Shown: positions 24,123 to 33,377, counted from the stretch's first letter. The stretch: DNA of 37,727 bases from Bacteroidales bacterium (GCA_017522255.1 JAFWZP010000065.1:1-37727), one strand, 5' to 3'. The notes: generated by a model not told the origin, from the letters alone. Program-made: numbers and translations.

Positions 24123-25685
24123 ATGAAAACCACCATAGAACTTGTATTGGAGCCTGAACAATATTTTATAGAAAAACGTCTACGTCAGGCTGTAGCCAAA
24201 GAAATAAAAATCAACGATAGCGACATAAATCATATTCAGGTGTTGCGTAGGTCTATTGACTCGCGACGCTCGAAAATAAGATACCATATCACAGCCGAAG
24301 TGTATACACACAGCGACAAGTACAAAAAAACTAAACGCCATTTCGACTACAAAAATGTAGAACACAGCGAACCTATAATAATAGTAGGAGGCGGACCGGC
24401 AGGCATGTTTGCTGCCCTACGAGCTTTAGAACTCGGCTTACGACCTATCATAGTGGAACGTGGCAAATGTGTACGTGATCGCAAATTCGACATCGCACGT
24501 TTGGCAAAAGAAGGAATCGTAAACGAAAACTCTAATTGGTGTTTTGGCGAAGGCGGTGCCGGCACTTTTTCAGACGGCAAGTTATATACTCGCTCCACCA
24601 AACGTGGCAATGTAGGATACGTGATAGACAAACTAATAGAACATGGTGCCGACGAAAACATAGCTATTGATGCTCATGCACATATAGGTACCGATCGACT
24701 ATCGGATATAATTACACGTATACGCAAAACCATCGAAGACCACGGCGGAGTATACTACTTCGAGAACAAAGTAACTGATTTTATATTAGATGGCAACAAA
24801 GTAATAGGTGTAAAAACATCGAAAGGTAACACCTACGAAGGCTGTGCCGTAATATTAGCCACCGGCCACTCGGCTCGCGATATATACGAACTCTTCGACC
24901 GCAAAGGTTGGAGCATCGAAGCCAAACCTTTTGCCATGGGTGTGAGAGTAGAACACCCTCAAAGTCTTATTAATAGCATACAATACCACAGCGAAAACTA
25001 TTCACAGTTTCTACCACCGGCAGTCTATAGCTTGGTAACACAAGTGAATGGGCATGGAGTATTTTCGTTTTGCATGTGTCCCGGAGGAATAATAGTACCT
25101 GCGGCCACCGCATCAGAACAACAAGTTGTTAATGGCATGTCAAACTCTCGTCGCAACTCGCCATACGCCAACTCCGGTATAGCCGTAACTGTAGACACCA
25201 AAGATGTTCCGCAATACAGCCAACATGGAGCATTGGCACTACTACGATTCCAGCAAGACGTGGAAAAAGAAATGTACAAAGCAGCAGGCAACAGCTTAAA
25301 AGCACCATCGCAACGCCTCAACGACTTCTGCAATGGTCGCGAATCGAGACGATTAAATAAAAGTTCATACATAGCAGGTTGCACAAACGCACCATTACAT
25401 CAACTATTACCCGATTTTGTAGTATCGGCATTACAACAAGGTTTTCGCGATTTTGGCAACAAGATGAAAGGTTTTTATACCGAATCGGCCAATGTGCTGG
25501 CAGTAGAAAGTCGTACCTCAAGTCCGGTGCGTATACCACGTAACGACAACTACGAACACATTCAATTACACAACCTATACCCCTGCGGCGAAGGAGCCGG
25601 ATATGCCGGCGGAATAACATCAAGTGCCATCGACGGAATAAACTGCATAGAAGCAATAGCCCGAAAAAAAGGTCTGCTACAATAA
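24123..25685 (+). CDS. FAD-dependent oxidoreductase, COG2509 type
   Basis: This 520-residue cytoplasmic flavoprotein has an N-terminal domain (about 1-80, MKTTIELVLEPEQYFIEKRL) preceding the dinucleotide-binding motif IIIVGGGPAGMFAALRALE (86-104). Further family landmarks are GEGGAGTFSDGKLYTR, VILATGHSARDIYE, FSFCMCPGGIIVPA, ESRTSSPVRIPR and the C-terminal GEGAGYAGGITSSAIDG, which closes the FAD site. This matches the widespread uncharacterised FAD-dependent dehydrogenase family; the substrate is unknown. It begins 2 bp after porT. Translational coupling is likely, but a functional link to secretion is not implied by the family. It is followed by repeats and a terminator. Confidence 0.85.
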   Translation: MKTTIELVLEPEQYFIEKRLRQAVAKEIKINDSDINHIQVLRRSIDSRRSKIRYHITAEVYTHSDKYKKTKRHFDYKNVEHSEPIIIVGGGPAGMFAALRALELGLRPIIVERGKCVRDRKFDIARLAKEGIVNENSNWCFGEGGAGTFSDGKLYTRSTKRGNVGYVIDKLIEHGADENIAIDAHAHIGTDRLSDIITRIRKTIEDHGGVYYFENKVTDFILDGNKVIGVKTSKGNTYEGCAVILATGHSARDIYELFDRKGWSIEAKPFAMGVRVEHPQSLINSIQYHSENYSQFLPPAVYSLVTQVNGHGVFSFCMCPGGIIVPAATASEQQVVNGMSNSRRNSPYANSGIAVTVDTKDVPQYSQHGALALLRFQQDVEKEMYKAAGNSLKAPSQRLNDFCNGRESRRLNKSSYIAGCTNAPLHQLLPDFVVSALQQGFRDFGNKMKGFYTESANVLAVESRTSSPVRIPRNDNYEHIQLHNLYPCGEGAGYAGGITSSAIDGINCIEAIARKKGLLQ

Positions 25686-25689
25686 GACT

Positions 25690-25729
25690 AAATTTTCCTC
25701 GCGAGGATGATGAATTTTCCTCACGAGGT
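25690..25729 (+). repeat. Short interspersed repeat, TTTTCCTCRCGA family, locus 3
   Basis: AAATTTTCCTCGCGAGGA (from 25690) and GAATTTTCCTCACGAGGT (25712-25729) are 22 bp apart in the same orientation as locus 1. TCCTCGCGAGGA is itself a 12-bp palindrome. It sits just after the COG2509 stop codon, before the terminator. Confidence 0.6.
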
Positions 25730-25740
25730 TTTTTGTGCTA

Positions 25741-25780
25741 CATCACGATGCTGTCCGACCAACATCGTGATGATTTTTTT
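25741..25780 (+). terminator. Intrinsic terminator after the COG2509 gene
   Basis: CATCACGATG (25741-25750) and CATCGTGATG (25763-25772) form a perfect 10-bp stem with a 12-nt loop, followed by ATTTTTTT. The stem words resemble the CATCACGA words of the neighbouring repeat family, so the terminator may derive from it. Confidence 0.8.
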
Positions 25781-25936
25781 CACAACGTAGCGAAAGTGTT
25801 TTTTTACATATCAAAACATCAAGATTTTCGACAACTACGACAATAGTAAAAAAGAAGATATTTAGCAAATTACCACCCCTTGTGAAAAAATATTTATTTG
25901 TAAAACAATCAATAACAATAATAATTAAAATAATAT

Positions 25937-25967
25937 TTTCAGTAATGAAAAATAATGTGTATCTTTG
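25937..25967 (+). promoter_or_regulatory. Predicted promoter for the dapB operon
   Basis: TTTC (25937-25940) and a perfect TATCTTTG (25960-25967) are 19 bp apart, giving a start near 25974. That is inside the longer open frame beginning at 25965 and supports the ATG at 25995 for dapB. Confidence 0.75.
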
Positions 25968-25994
25968 CAAACCGAAAACCATCAAAACTTATAT

Positions 25995-26711
25995 ATGGAA
26001 ATTGCTATAATTGGCTACGGCAAAATGGGAAAAGAGATTGCCGAAATTGCAGAAGAACGAGGGCACGAAGTGTCCGTGATAATTGATAGTTCAGATGATT
26101 GGATGGAAAAAATCGATGAGCTACGCAGTTGTGATATTGCTATAGATTTTTCCACACCCGACGCAGTGGTAGATAATATTTTCAAATGTTTCAACAGCAA
26201 CATACCCGTTGTGGTAGGTACTACAGGTTGGCACGACCAACTCGAAAATGTGGTACACGATTGCTTGCAACGCGAACAAAGTTTGTTTGTGGCCTCCAAT
26301 TTCAGCATTGGAGTCAACATTATGTTCAACCTAAACAAACAATTGGCAAAAATCATGAATATGCATCCTGAATATGATGTAACCATTGACGAAACACATC
26401 ATATACACAAAATGGACGCACCAAGTGGTACAGCCATCACCATTGCAAACGACATTATAGAAGAGCTTGAACACAAAGAAGAATGGAATCTAAATGAAGT
26501 CGAATCAGCCACCGAGATACCTATATTTGCCCATCGTGAAGGCGAAGTACCGGGAATACACGAAGTTAGATACGAGTCGATGTTGGATACCATTTCAATA
26601 AAGCACGAAGCAAAATCCCGCAAAGGATTTGCATTGGGTGCTGTGATAGCTGCCGAATACTTGGTAGATAAAAAAGGATATCACACTATGGAAGACCTGC
26701 TAAAAGCATAA
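25995..26711 (+). CDS. dapB: 4-hydroxy-tetrahydrodipicolinate reductase
   Basis: This 238-residue enzyme of the diaminopimelate/lysine pathway uses NAD(P)H to reduce the dapA product and supplies the peptidoglycan crosslink residue. Motifs are the N-terminal IAIIGYGKMGKEIAEIAEERG, DFSTPDAVVDNI, VVVGTTGWH, SNFSIGVNI, and the catalytic DETHHIHKMDAPSGTA (H135, H136, K139). It is shorter than the E. coli enzyme (273 residues), as is common in Bacteroidetes. The ATG at 25995 is preferred over the upstream frame start at 25965 because the Rossmann strand then begins at residue 2 and the promoter overlaps the extension. It heads a likely six-gene operon. Confidence 0.95.
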   Translation: MEIAIIGYGKMGKEIAEIAEERGHEVSVIIDSSDDWMEKIDELRSCDIAIDFSTPDAVVDNIFKCFNSNIPVVVGTTGWHDQLENVVHDCLQREQSLFVASNFSIGVNIMFNLNKQLAKIMNMHPEYDVTIDETHHIHKMDAPSGTAITIANDIIEELEHKEEWNLNEVESATEIPIFAHREGEVPGIHEVRYESMLDTISIKHEAKSRKGFALGAVIAAEYLVDKKGYHTMEDLLKA

Positions 26712-26801
26712 GCGATACTTACGCTTTTGGCTTGTCCCATACTTGTACAACATACACTTATAAGACACATACTTTTTACGAGAAGAACTACACTAAGCAC
26801 T

Positions 26802-27818
26802 ATGAAAACGAACAAATTACGAACAAAACGATTGAGCCTTTTGGCATTGACGTTACTGATGTTTGTAGCCGTATTTGTGTCACTTATGCTTGGTATAACC
26901 AGTTTTTCTTTTTCTGAAGTAATAGATACTTTAATCAATAAAGTTACTGATACCCCTGATAACTCTATTAAAAACACTGTATTGTGGAATTTGAGGTTGC
27001 CTCGTATTGTATTGTGCTTGCTGGTAGGTGCTGCACTTTCGGTGTGTGGAGCCACTTATCAATCTATATTTCGCAATCCACTTACCGACCCCTATATTCT
27101 AGGCATATCATCGGGTGCGTCGTTGGGTGCTGCCATATCTATATTGTTAGGATTCGACACAGGATTGTTTGGAATTGGAACCATAGCTCTACTTACAGCA
27201 TTGCTTACAGTGTTGCTTATATATAAAATAGCCTCGATAGGCAATCGCATGCACACATCAACGCTGTTACTCACAGGAGTTTGCTTTACATTCCTTATCA
27301 CAGCCATAATATCATTCTTAATGGTATTGCACCAAGACAAAATGGAAAAGATAATATTTTGGACTATGGGTAGTTTTGCCTCAGCTTCGTGGAACGACGT
27401 ATTGGTGGTAGCTCCTTGTGTAATAGTGGGTATATGTGTGGCAATATATTACAGCAAAGATTTAAATCTTCTTTTGGTAGGAAGCGAAACAGCTAAAAGC
27501 CTTGGCGTAGATGTGGAAAAGATAAAAAAACATCTACTATTCTTCACCACACTTATGGTGGCGTTTGCCGTTTCGAGTTGCGGAGTGATAGGTTTTGTAG
27601 GACTTATCGTACCTCATTGTATACGTCTTGTAGTGGGCGCTGATAATAGATTGGTAGTTCCATATTCTATATTCGTGGGTGGTATATTCTTATTAATATG
27701 CGACACTTTTTCGCGAACAATATTGCAACCGGCCGAATTGCCCGTAGGTAGCATAACAGCACTGGCAGGAGCACCAATGTTTATATATTTATTGTATAAA
27801 AGCAAAAAACAACTGTAA
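26802..27818 (+). CDS. FecCD/BtuC-family ABC transporter permease
   Basis: This 338-residue inner-membrane protein has about nine to ten hydrophobic helices. Family motifs include LRLPRIVLCLLVGAALSVCG, YQSIFRNPLTDPYILGISSG and SLGVDVEKIKKH, the coupling-helix region. They continue with SCGVIGFVGLIVPHCIRLVVG, and AELPVGSITALAGAPMFIYLL ends the protein. Relatives carry iron-siderophores, haem or vitamin B12. The frame opens at 26727 with TTG, but ATG at 26802 (MKTNKLRTKRLSLLAL) gives the normal N-terminus. The ATPase gene starts 2 bp after its stop. No substrate-binding protein or TonB-dependent receptor is visible within the window, so the substrate is unknown. Confidence 0.9.
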   Translation: MKTNKLRTKRLSLLALTLLMFVAVFVSLMLGITSFSFSEVIDTLINKVTDTPDNSIKNTVLWNLRLPRIVLCLLVGAALSVCGATYQSIFRNPLTDPYILGISSGASLGAAISILLGFDTGLFGIGTIALLTALLTVLLIYKIASIGNRMHTSTLLLTGVCFTFLITAIISFLMVLHQDKMEKIIFWTMGSFASASWNDVLVVAPCVIVGICVAIYYSKDLNLLLVGSETAKSLGVDVEKIKKHLLFFTTLMVAFAVSSCGVIGFVGLIVPHCIRLVVGADNRLVVPYSIFVGGIFLLICDTFSRTILQPAELPVGSITALAGAPMFIYLLYKSKKQL

Positions 27819-27820
27819 AC

Positions 27821-28582
27821 ATGATAGAAGTCAAAAACCTTTCATATTCGTATGGCAAAAAAATAATTATCGAAGATATGAGTTTTGCTATTAGTCAAGG
27901 CGACTTCTGTGCCATAATGGGACCAAACGGTTGCGGCAAAACCACGCTACTCAAGTGCATTGCCAACATTTTGCCCGTAAAAACCAATAGTATATTCATC
28001 AATGGTAAAGACTCTACAACCTACTCTATCAAAAAACTTGCACAACAGATAGCTTTTGTGCCGCAACATACACCTCTGGACTTTGAATTTTCGGCATTCG
28101 AAACAGTGCTTATGGGACGAAATCCATATCAAACACACCTACAAAATGAGTCGCAAAAAGATTGGGACATAGTGGAAGAATGTATGAAAAAGACCAACAC
28201 ATGGCACCTACGCTTTGCCCCGCTCACCGAAATGAGCGGTGGCGAAATGCAACGAGTGTTATTAGCAAGGGCACTTGCTCAACAAACACCTATAATGCTG
28301 CTGGACGAACCACTATCCAACCTTGACATATCACACCAATTCGAAATAATAAAACTACTTAGAGAAATAAGTCAAAACGAAAAGAAAACCATATTACTTA
28401 TAGTTCACGACCCCAATATAGCCATACGCTACTGCAAAACACTACTACTACTACACAACCACCGCATAGTATATCACGGCGATATAGAAGAAGGACTTAC
28501 TGTACAAAACATTAAAGACTATTTTGGTGTTGAAGCTATGAAAGAGAAAATAAACAACCAAACACATATTATCTACAAATAA
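27821..28582 (+). CDS. FecE/BtuD-like ABC transporter ATP-binding protein
   Basis: This 253-residue ATPase partners with the preceding permease. Walker A is GPNGCGKTT (34-42), the Q-loop region is FVPQHTPLDFEFSAFETVLMGR (79-100), the signature is MSGGEMQRV (138-146), Walker B is IMLLDEP (158-164), then the D-loop SNLD and the H-loop in LLIVHDP. The TVLMGRNPY stretch is typical of iron-siderophore and cobalamin importers. It starts 2 bp after the permease and ends 12 bp before rnr, so the three are in one transcript. All catalytic residues are present. Confidence 0.92.
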   Translation: MIEVKNLSYSYGKKIIIEDMSFAISQGDFCAIMGPNGCGKTTLLKCIANILPVKTNSIFINGKDSTTYSIKKLAQQIAFVPQHTPLDFEFSAFETVLMGRNPYQTHLQNESQKDWDIVEECMKKTNTWHLRFAPLTEMSGGEMQRVLLARALAQQTPIMLLDEPLSNLDISHQFEIIKLLREISQNEKKTILLIVHDPNIAIRYCKTLLLLHNHRIVYHGDIEEGLTVQNIKDYFGVEAMKEKINNQTHIIYK

Positions 28583-28594
28583 ATATAAAAAAAC

Positions 28595-30859
28595 ATGGAA
28601 GAAAAGAACTCATACATAAAATCACTACTAAAGATATTTGCCAAAAACCCTTTCGAGGCACTAAACTACAAACAAGTAGCCTCCAGAATGGGAGCCTTCG
28701 ACAAAGGGTCGAGAAAGATGATTGCCGACACAATATTGTCTTTGGCCGAAGAAAAAATACTTATCGAAGAACGTAAAGGCAAATACAAGATAGACCCCAA
28801 ATACATTAACGACGACCTACTACCACAAAACTATGTAATAGGTACCATTGATATGAAACAGACGGGCAAGGCCTACGTGATACCCAACAACGACACGATG
28901 GAAGACATCATGATTTCGGCCAACAACACGCGTCATGCCCTACACGGCGACACTGTAAAGGTGCTGCTCTTCCCTGCCCGACGTATGCACAAACAGGAAG
29001 GACAGGTTGTGGAAATAATACAAAGAGCCAAAACACGCTTTGTGGGTCGCATACAGCTGCAAAGCCATTTTGCTTTCCTTATCCCGGACAACAAGAGTAT
29101 GGCAGTGGACATATTCATACCACTGGAAAACCTATGCAACGCCCGCAACGGTGACAAAGCACTGGTGGAGATGACCGAATGGCCCAAACACCTCAACAAC
29201 CCCGTGGGCAAGGTGGTGCAGGTGCTAGGCAAACCCGGCGACAACAACGTGGAGATGCAATCGATATTGGCCGAGTTTGACTTCCCTCTATCGTTCCCAA
29301 AAGAGGTGGAGAAAGCTGCCGACAAAATAACGATGGATATACCGGACGAAGAGATAGCACGCCGAAAAGATTTCCGCAACATCACCACCTTCACCATCGA
29401 CCCTGCCGATGCCAAGGACTTTGACGATGCCCTTTCAATACGCAAGCTCGACAACGGCAACTACGAAGTGGGGGTACACATTGCCGACGTATCGCACTAT
29501 GTAATAGAAAACGGTGCTATAGACTACGAGGCCTACAACCGCGGAACATCGGTTTACCTTGTAGACCGCACCATACCTATGCTGCCCGAACGCCTGTGCA
29601 ACGGCGTATGCTCGCTACGCCCCAACGAGGACAAGCTGTGCTTCTCAGCTGTGTTTGAGATGAACAACGACGCTGTGGTGATAAACAAATGGTTTGGTAA
29701 AACGGTGATTAACTCCGACCGCCGCTTCAGCTACGAAGAGGCTCAAGCAGTAATAGAAACCGGCCAAGGCGACCTAAGCGAAGAGATACTGAAACTAAAC
29801 GCCATGGCAACCATACTGCGAGAACAACGCTACAAAGATGGTGCCATAAACTTCGACACCAAAGAGGTGAAATTCATCCTCGACAACAACGCCAAACCTA
29901 TAGGCGTATACACCAAGGAGGCCAAGGAAGCCAACTTCCTTATAGAAGAATTTATGCTATTGGCCAACAAAAGCGTGGCCGAACATATAGGCAAGGTAAA
30001 AGAACGCAAAAAAGCCAAAACATTTGTATATCGCGTACACGACGAGCCAAACCCCGAAAAGTTAGGAACATTTGTACAGTTTGTAGCAAAACTAGGATAT
30101 AAAATAAAAACCACATCGCGCAAAACATTGGCCGATTCGTTCAATAAACTATTTGTGGATATAGAGGGCAAAGGCGAACAAAATATGATAGACTCCATAG
30201 CCATACGCACCATGTCTAAGGCCTACTATTCGACCGACAATATAGGGCACTACGGCTTGGGATTCCCCTATTACACACACTTCACCTCGCCCATACGCCG
30301 CTATCCCGACTTGATGGTACATCGTTTGCTACACAGCTATCTCAACAATGGTTCGTCGGCAAATATAGAATTTTGCGAAGAGCAGTGCAAACACTCATCG
30401 CTTATGGAACGCAAAGCCGCCGAAGCCGAACGAACATCAGTCAAATACAAGCAAGCAGAATTCTTGGCAGACAAGATAGGACAGGTGTTTCCGGCTCTGA
30501 TATCGGGTGTGAGCAAATGGGGAATATATGCCGAAATAGAAGAAAACAAATGCGAAGGCATGATATCACTCGGCACACTGCAGGACGACTATTACTACCT
30601 CGACGAAGATAACTACCAAGTGATAGGCCGCCGATATGGTCGACAATACAAACTTGGCGACAGCATAAAAATAAAGGTGCTACGTGTGGATATGGAAAAG
30701 AAACAAATGGACTTTGCATTGATAGAAACAGAAGAACCCATCGCCACACGCAATAGCAAAACAGAAAATAAAAAAACTTCGAAAGCCAAAGATAAACCGG
30801 CAAAAAAAGAAAAGAAAACAACAAAATCGAAGAAAACGAGTAAAAAGAAAAATAAATAA
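28595..30859 (+). CDS. rnr: Ribonuclease R
   Basis: This 754-residue 3'-5' exoribonuclease of the RNB (RNase II/R) family degrades structured RNA and takes part in rRNA and mRNA quality control. Order of domains: an N-terminal winged-helix-like region (1-65), cold-shock OB domains (about 80-215), the RNB catalytic domain with TIDPADAKDFDDALSI (267-282, metal-binding aspartates D269, D275, D277, D278), and ERLCNGVCSLRPNEDKL. TSPIRRYPDLMVHRLL follows, then the S1 domain near 640-715 (GVSKWGIYAEIEENKCEGM). It ends in a lysine-rich tail of about 40 residues. The tail and helix-turn-helix point to RNase R rather than RNase II. It is fourth in the dapB operon. Its middle part is visibly richer in G+C than the flanks. 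Confidence 0.95.
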   Translation: MEEKNSYIKSLLKIFAKNPFEALNYKQVASRMGAFDKGSRKMIADTILSLAEEKILIEERKGKYKIDPKYINDDLLPQNYVIGTIDMKQTGKAYVIPNNDTMEDIMISANNTRHALHGDTVKVLLFPARRMHKQEGQVVEIIQRAKTRFVGRIQLQSHFAFLIPDNKSMAVDIFIPLENLCNARNGDKALVEMTEWPKHLNNPVGKVVQVLGKPGDNNVEMQSILAEFDFPLSFPKEVEKAADKITMDIPDEEIARRKDFRNITTFTIDPADAKDFDDALSIRKLDNGNYEVGVHIADVSHYVIENGAIDYEAYNRGTSVYLVDRTIPMLPERLCNGVCSLRPNEDKLCFSAVFEMNNDAVVINKWFGKTVINSDRRFSYEEAQAVIETGQGDLSEEILKLNAMATILREQRYKDGAINFDTKEVKFILDNNAKPIGVYTKEAKEANFLIEEFMLLANKSVAEHIGKVKERKKAKTFVYRVHDEPNPEKLGTFVQFVAKLGYKIKTTSRKTLADSFNKLFVDIEGKGEQNMIDSIAIRTMSKAYYSTDNIGHYGLGFPYYTHFTSPIRRYPDLMVHRLLHSYLNNGSSANIEFCEEQCKHSSLMERKAAEAERTSVKYKQAEFLADKIGQVFPALISGVSKWGIYAEIEENKCEGMISLGTLQDDYYYLDEDNYQVIGRRYGRQYKLGDSIKIKVLRVDMEKKQMDFALIETEEPIATRNSKTENKKTSKAKDKPAKKEKKTTKSKKTSKKKNK

Positions 30860-30902
30860 CAATTTTTGCAGTTATATAGTCAGCATAAGCAAAATATAGA
30901 TT

Positions 30903-31742
30903 ATGAAACAAAGAACAATAATAGTAGGTACAGACTTTTCGAAAGGCTCGTATGTGGCCTTGGAATTGGCAGTGGATATTGCCAACAAAATACACGCAGA
31001 TATACAATTAATGTGGATATGCCGCGAAAAAATGCTGTACACCGACGACCAAAACAACTACGTTCGTAATTTGGCCACACAAAAGATGGACGACCTTTGC
31101 GAAAAATATCAACCACAACTAAACGGCACCACTATAACACCTATTATAATGCAAGGCAAGGTTGCCCCTATGCTTGCTGCACAGGCCGAGAAAGTAAAAG
31201 CATCAATGATAGTAATAGGTACCAACGGTGCTTCGGGATTTGAAAAATATTGGATGGGAAGTACTGCTGTACGCATTGTGCAAGAAGCCACCTGCCCAGT
31301 GTTATCGATACGCGAAGGTTTTAATTTCCACAAAAGTTTAGAACGAATTCTAGTACCTTTGAATATGAGTACAAATTCTCGTCAAAAATTACCTGTAGCC
31401 GTTAAAATGGCTAAAGCTTTTGGCTCTCAAATAAACATTCTTGGGCAATACGAAAACACTTCGCAAGCACAAACAGTGAATATATATATCAAACAAGCGG
31501 AAACATTTTTGCAAAAACAAAATATACAATACACCACCGAAATTATGCAAAGCAAATCTTTGGCTGACGATGTATTGTCGTATGCCGACACAATAAGTGC
31601 CGACCTTATAGTAATAAGTACCGAGCAAGACCAAGTATTATCGTCGCTGTTTATCGGAACCACAGCACAACAACTAGTTCACCACTCGCTTATTCCTATA
31701 CTAAGTGTTCACCCTGCCGACATCAATAGTGTGGCTCGATAA
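30903..31742 (+). CDS. Tandem-domain universal stress protein
   Basis: This 279-residue cytoplasmic protein has two UspA domains. The first starts TIIVGTDFSKGSYVALELAV and ends with the ATP-binding pattern VIGTNGASGFEKYWMGSTAVRIV (G-x2-G-x9-GS), near residues 103-125. The second, from about residue 143 (RILVPLNMSTNSRQ), ends in VISTEQDQVLSSLFIGTTAQQLV, where the glycine pattern is eroded. It therefore probably does not bind nucleotide. This two-domain form is common in Bacteroidetes and is induced by various stresses in studied bacteria; a specific role is not known. It follows rnr by 43 bp and precedes the HI0933-type gene by 13 bp. It is more AT-rich than those two neighbours. Confidence 0.88.
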   Translation: MKQRTIIVGTDFSKGSYVALELAVDIANKIHADIQLMWICREKMLYTDDQNNYVRNLATQKMDDLCEKYQPQLNGTTITPIIMQGKVAPMLAAQAEKVKASMIVIGTNGASGFEKYWMGSTAVRIVQEATCPVLSIREGFNFHKSLERILVPLNMSTNSRQKLPVAVKMAKAFGSQINILGQYENTSQAQTVNIYIKQAETFLQKQNIQYTTEIMQSKSLADDVLSYADTISADLIVISTEQDQVLSSLFIGTTAQQLVHHSLIPILSVHPADINSVAR

Positions 31743-31755
31743 AAACATTTACCAC

Positions 31756-33006
31756 ATGCAACCTCAATACGACATAGTGATTATAGGTGCAGGTGCCGCC
31801 GGACTGATGGCTGCTACCATAGCTGCCGAAAAGCAACAAAAAATATTGCTTGTAGAAAAGATGGACCAGGCCGGCCGCAAGCTACGCATAACCGGCAAAG
31901 GCCGTTGCAACCTTACCAACACCTCGCCCATCAAAGAGTTTATATCACACATAGGCTCCGATGGTCGCTTTATGCGAAACGCCTTCTCGATGTTTTTCAA
32001 CAACGAACTTATGCAGTTTTTCGAACAGAAAGGTGTGGTACTGAACATCGAACGTGGCAGCCGTGTGTTTCCACAAAGCGGCAAAGCCCTCGACATATTC
32101 CTAGCACTTATCAACGGCATAGAACGCAACAAAAACATAACCATACTTAAAAACACATCGGCTACCGAGCTTATAACCTCGCCTGCCGGCATTGCCGGAG
32201 TGGTGCTAAGCAATGGCACCACAGTGGCAGCCACCAAGGTGATACTGGCCACCGGCGGCAAAAGCTACCCTCTAACAGGCTCTACCGGCGAGGGATACAC
32301 ATTGGCAAAAAACGTGGGACACACCATAGTAGACCCTGTGCCATCGCTAGTGCCATTGGTATGTACCGAAAAGATACCCGACGAACTTATAGGCTTTACG
32401 CTTAAGAACGTCAGCCTCACAATATCCGACAGCAACGACAAAAAGATTTGTAACTTCTTTGGCGAGATGACCTTTACGCCCGACGGCATTGGTGGCCCCA
32501 TAGTGCTATCGGCAAGCCGAATGGTAAGTCGCCGACTGCAAAGTGGTGAACAGTTGCATGCCACACTAGACCTAAAGCCGGCGTTGGATCACGACGTGCT
32601 GGACAAAAAACTTATACGCGAGCTGGACGAGAACGGAACACGCATACTTAAAGATGCCCTACGCCTATGGCTGCCTGCTGAAATGATACCGCTGGCACTG
32701 CAAACCATGACTATAGAACACTACAAACGCCTAAACCAAGTGTCGGCCACCGACCGCAAAAAGATACTGCGGATGCTTAAAGCGCTGCCGTTTACCATTG
32801 TAGGCACACGTGGTTTCGACGAGGCCATAGTTACCCAAGGCGGAGTATCGCTGAAAGAAGTGAACCCAAAAACCATGGAGTCGAAACTAGTAAAGAACCT
32901 ATACATCACCGGCGAACTCCTCGACCTCGATGCCGACACCGGAGGCTACAACCTGCAAATAGCATTCTCTACAGGCTACGCTGCCGGCAAAGCAGTGAAT
33001 GAATAG
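31756..33006 (+). CDS. HI0933/BaiN-family FAD flavoprotein
   Basis: This 416-residue cytoplasmic flavoprotein has the dinucleotide motif YDIVIIGAGAAGLMAATIAA near its start, then the family hallmark GRKLRITGKGRCNLTN, ERGSRVFPQSGKALDI and VILATGGKSYPLTGSTGEGY. Later come GEMTFTPDGIGGPIVL, GTRGFDEAIVTQGGVSLKEV and the C-terminal LYITGELLDLDADTGGYNLQ. Close families include YhiN and BaiN; BaiN acts in bile-acid dehydroxylation in clostridia, but most members have no known substrate. The frame extends to 31705 and would overlap the usp gene; the ATG at 31756 directly precedes the Rossmann strand and is preferred. It is the last gene of the probable dapB operon. Confidence 0.9.
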   Translation: MQPQYDIVIIGAGAAGLMAATIAAEKQQKILLVEKMDQAGRKLRITGKGRCNLTNTSPIKEFISHIGSDGRFMRNAFSMFFNNELMQFFEQKGVVLNIERGSRVFPQSGKALDIFLALINGIERNKNITILKNTSATELITSPAGIAGVVLSNGTTVAATKVILATGGKSYPLTGSTGEGYTLAKNVGHTIVDPVPSLVPLVCTEKIPDELIGFTLKNVSLTISDSNDKKICNFFGEMTFTPDGIGGPIVLSASRMVSRRLQSGEQLHATLDLKPALDHDVLDKKLIRELDENGTRILKDALRLWLPAEMIPLALQTMTIEHYKRLNQVSATDRKKILRMLKALPFTIVGTRGFDEAIVTQGGVSLKEVNPKTMESKLVKNLYITGELLDLDADTGGYNLQIAFSTGYAAGKAVNE

Positions 33007-33055
33007 CAACATTTCAAACAACTATAGAACACTACTATACAAGATAATACAACTT

Positions 33056-33095
33056 GATTTTGTCCCGTTTTTTACGTAAAAAACGGGACAAAATC
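33056..33095. repeat. Perfect 40-bp palindrome
   Basis: The halves 33056-33075 and 33076-33095 are exact reverse complements (GATTTTGTCCCGTTTTTTAC and its complement), with no spacer. It lies 50 bp after the HI0933-type stop. It could end the dapB operon as an RNA hairpin, but it lacks a downstream T-run. A protein-binding or cruciform site is equally possible. Confidence 0.85.
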
Positions 33096-33198
33096 GTTTA
33101 CACACCGCCACCCTTTCCCCTACTCCACCGCATTGCGATAGTACAATAGGCCACCCCTCCACGTTGAAGCTATGGTGCGAGATGCTTGAGACAGTACC

Positions 33199-33238
33199 TC
33201 CCCAATGGCTTTGGGAACCATCCCCAATGGCTTTGGGG
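33199..33238. repeat. Two-copy 22-bp direct repeat, each copy a small hairpin
   Basis: TCCCCAATGGCTTTGGG occurs at 33199-33215 and again at 33221-33237, a period of 22 bp. Each copy can fold (CCCAA/TTGGG). Confidence 0.7.
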
Positions 33239-33340
33239 GACCTTCCTCTCAAGCAACGGAGGATTGCTCTACTACCACCGAAAAACACAAAAACAATTAT
33301 CGCAACACACTTTTTCAGCCAATAATCCAAAATAAATATG

Positions 33341-33348
33341 TAACTTTG
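33341..33348 (+). promoter_or_regulatory. Perfect -7 element (TAACTTTG) before a 15-codon frame
   Basis: TAACTTTG matches TAnnTTTG. Only a loosely placed TTTTC at 33312-33316 (24 bp away) could act as the -33 element. A start would fall near 33355, 23 nt before the ATG at 33378. Confidence 0.45.
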
Positions 33349-33377
33349 CAAATTCTTTTACACATAATAACATCACC

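Noticed and set aside
33022-33351. 109-codon minus-strand frame in the repeat-dense spacer
   Set aside because: It spans the 40-bp palindrome and the 22-bp repeat and shows no family motif.
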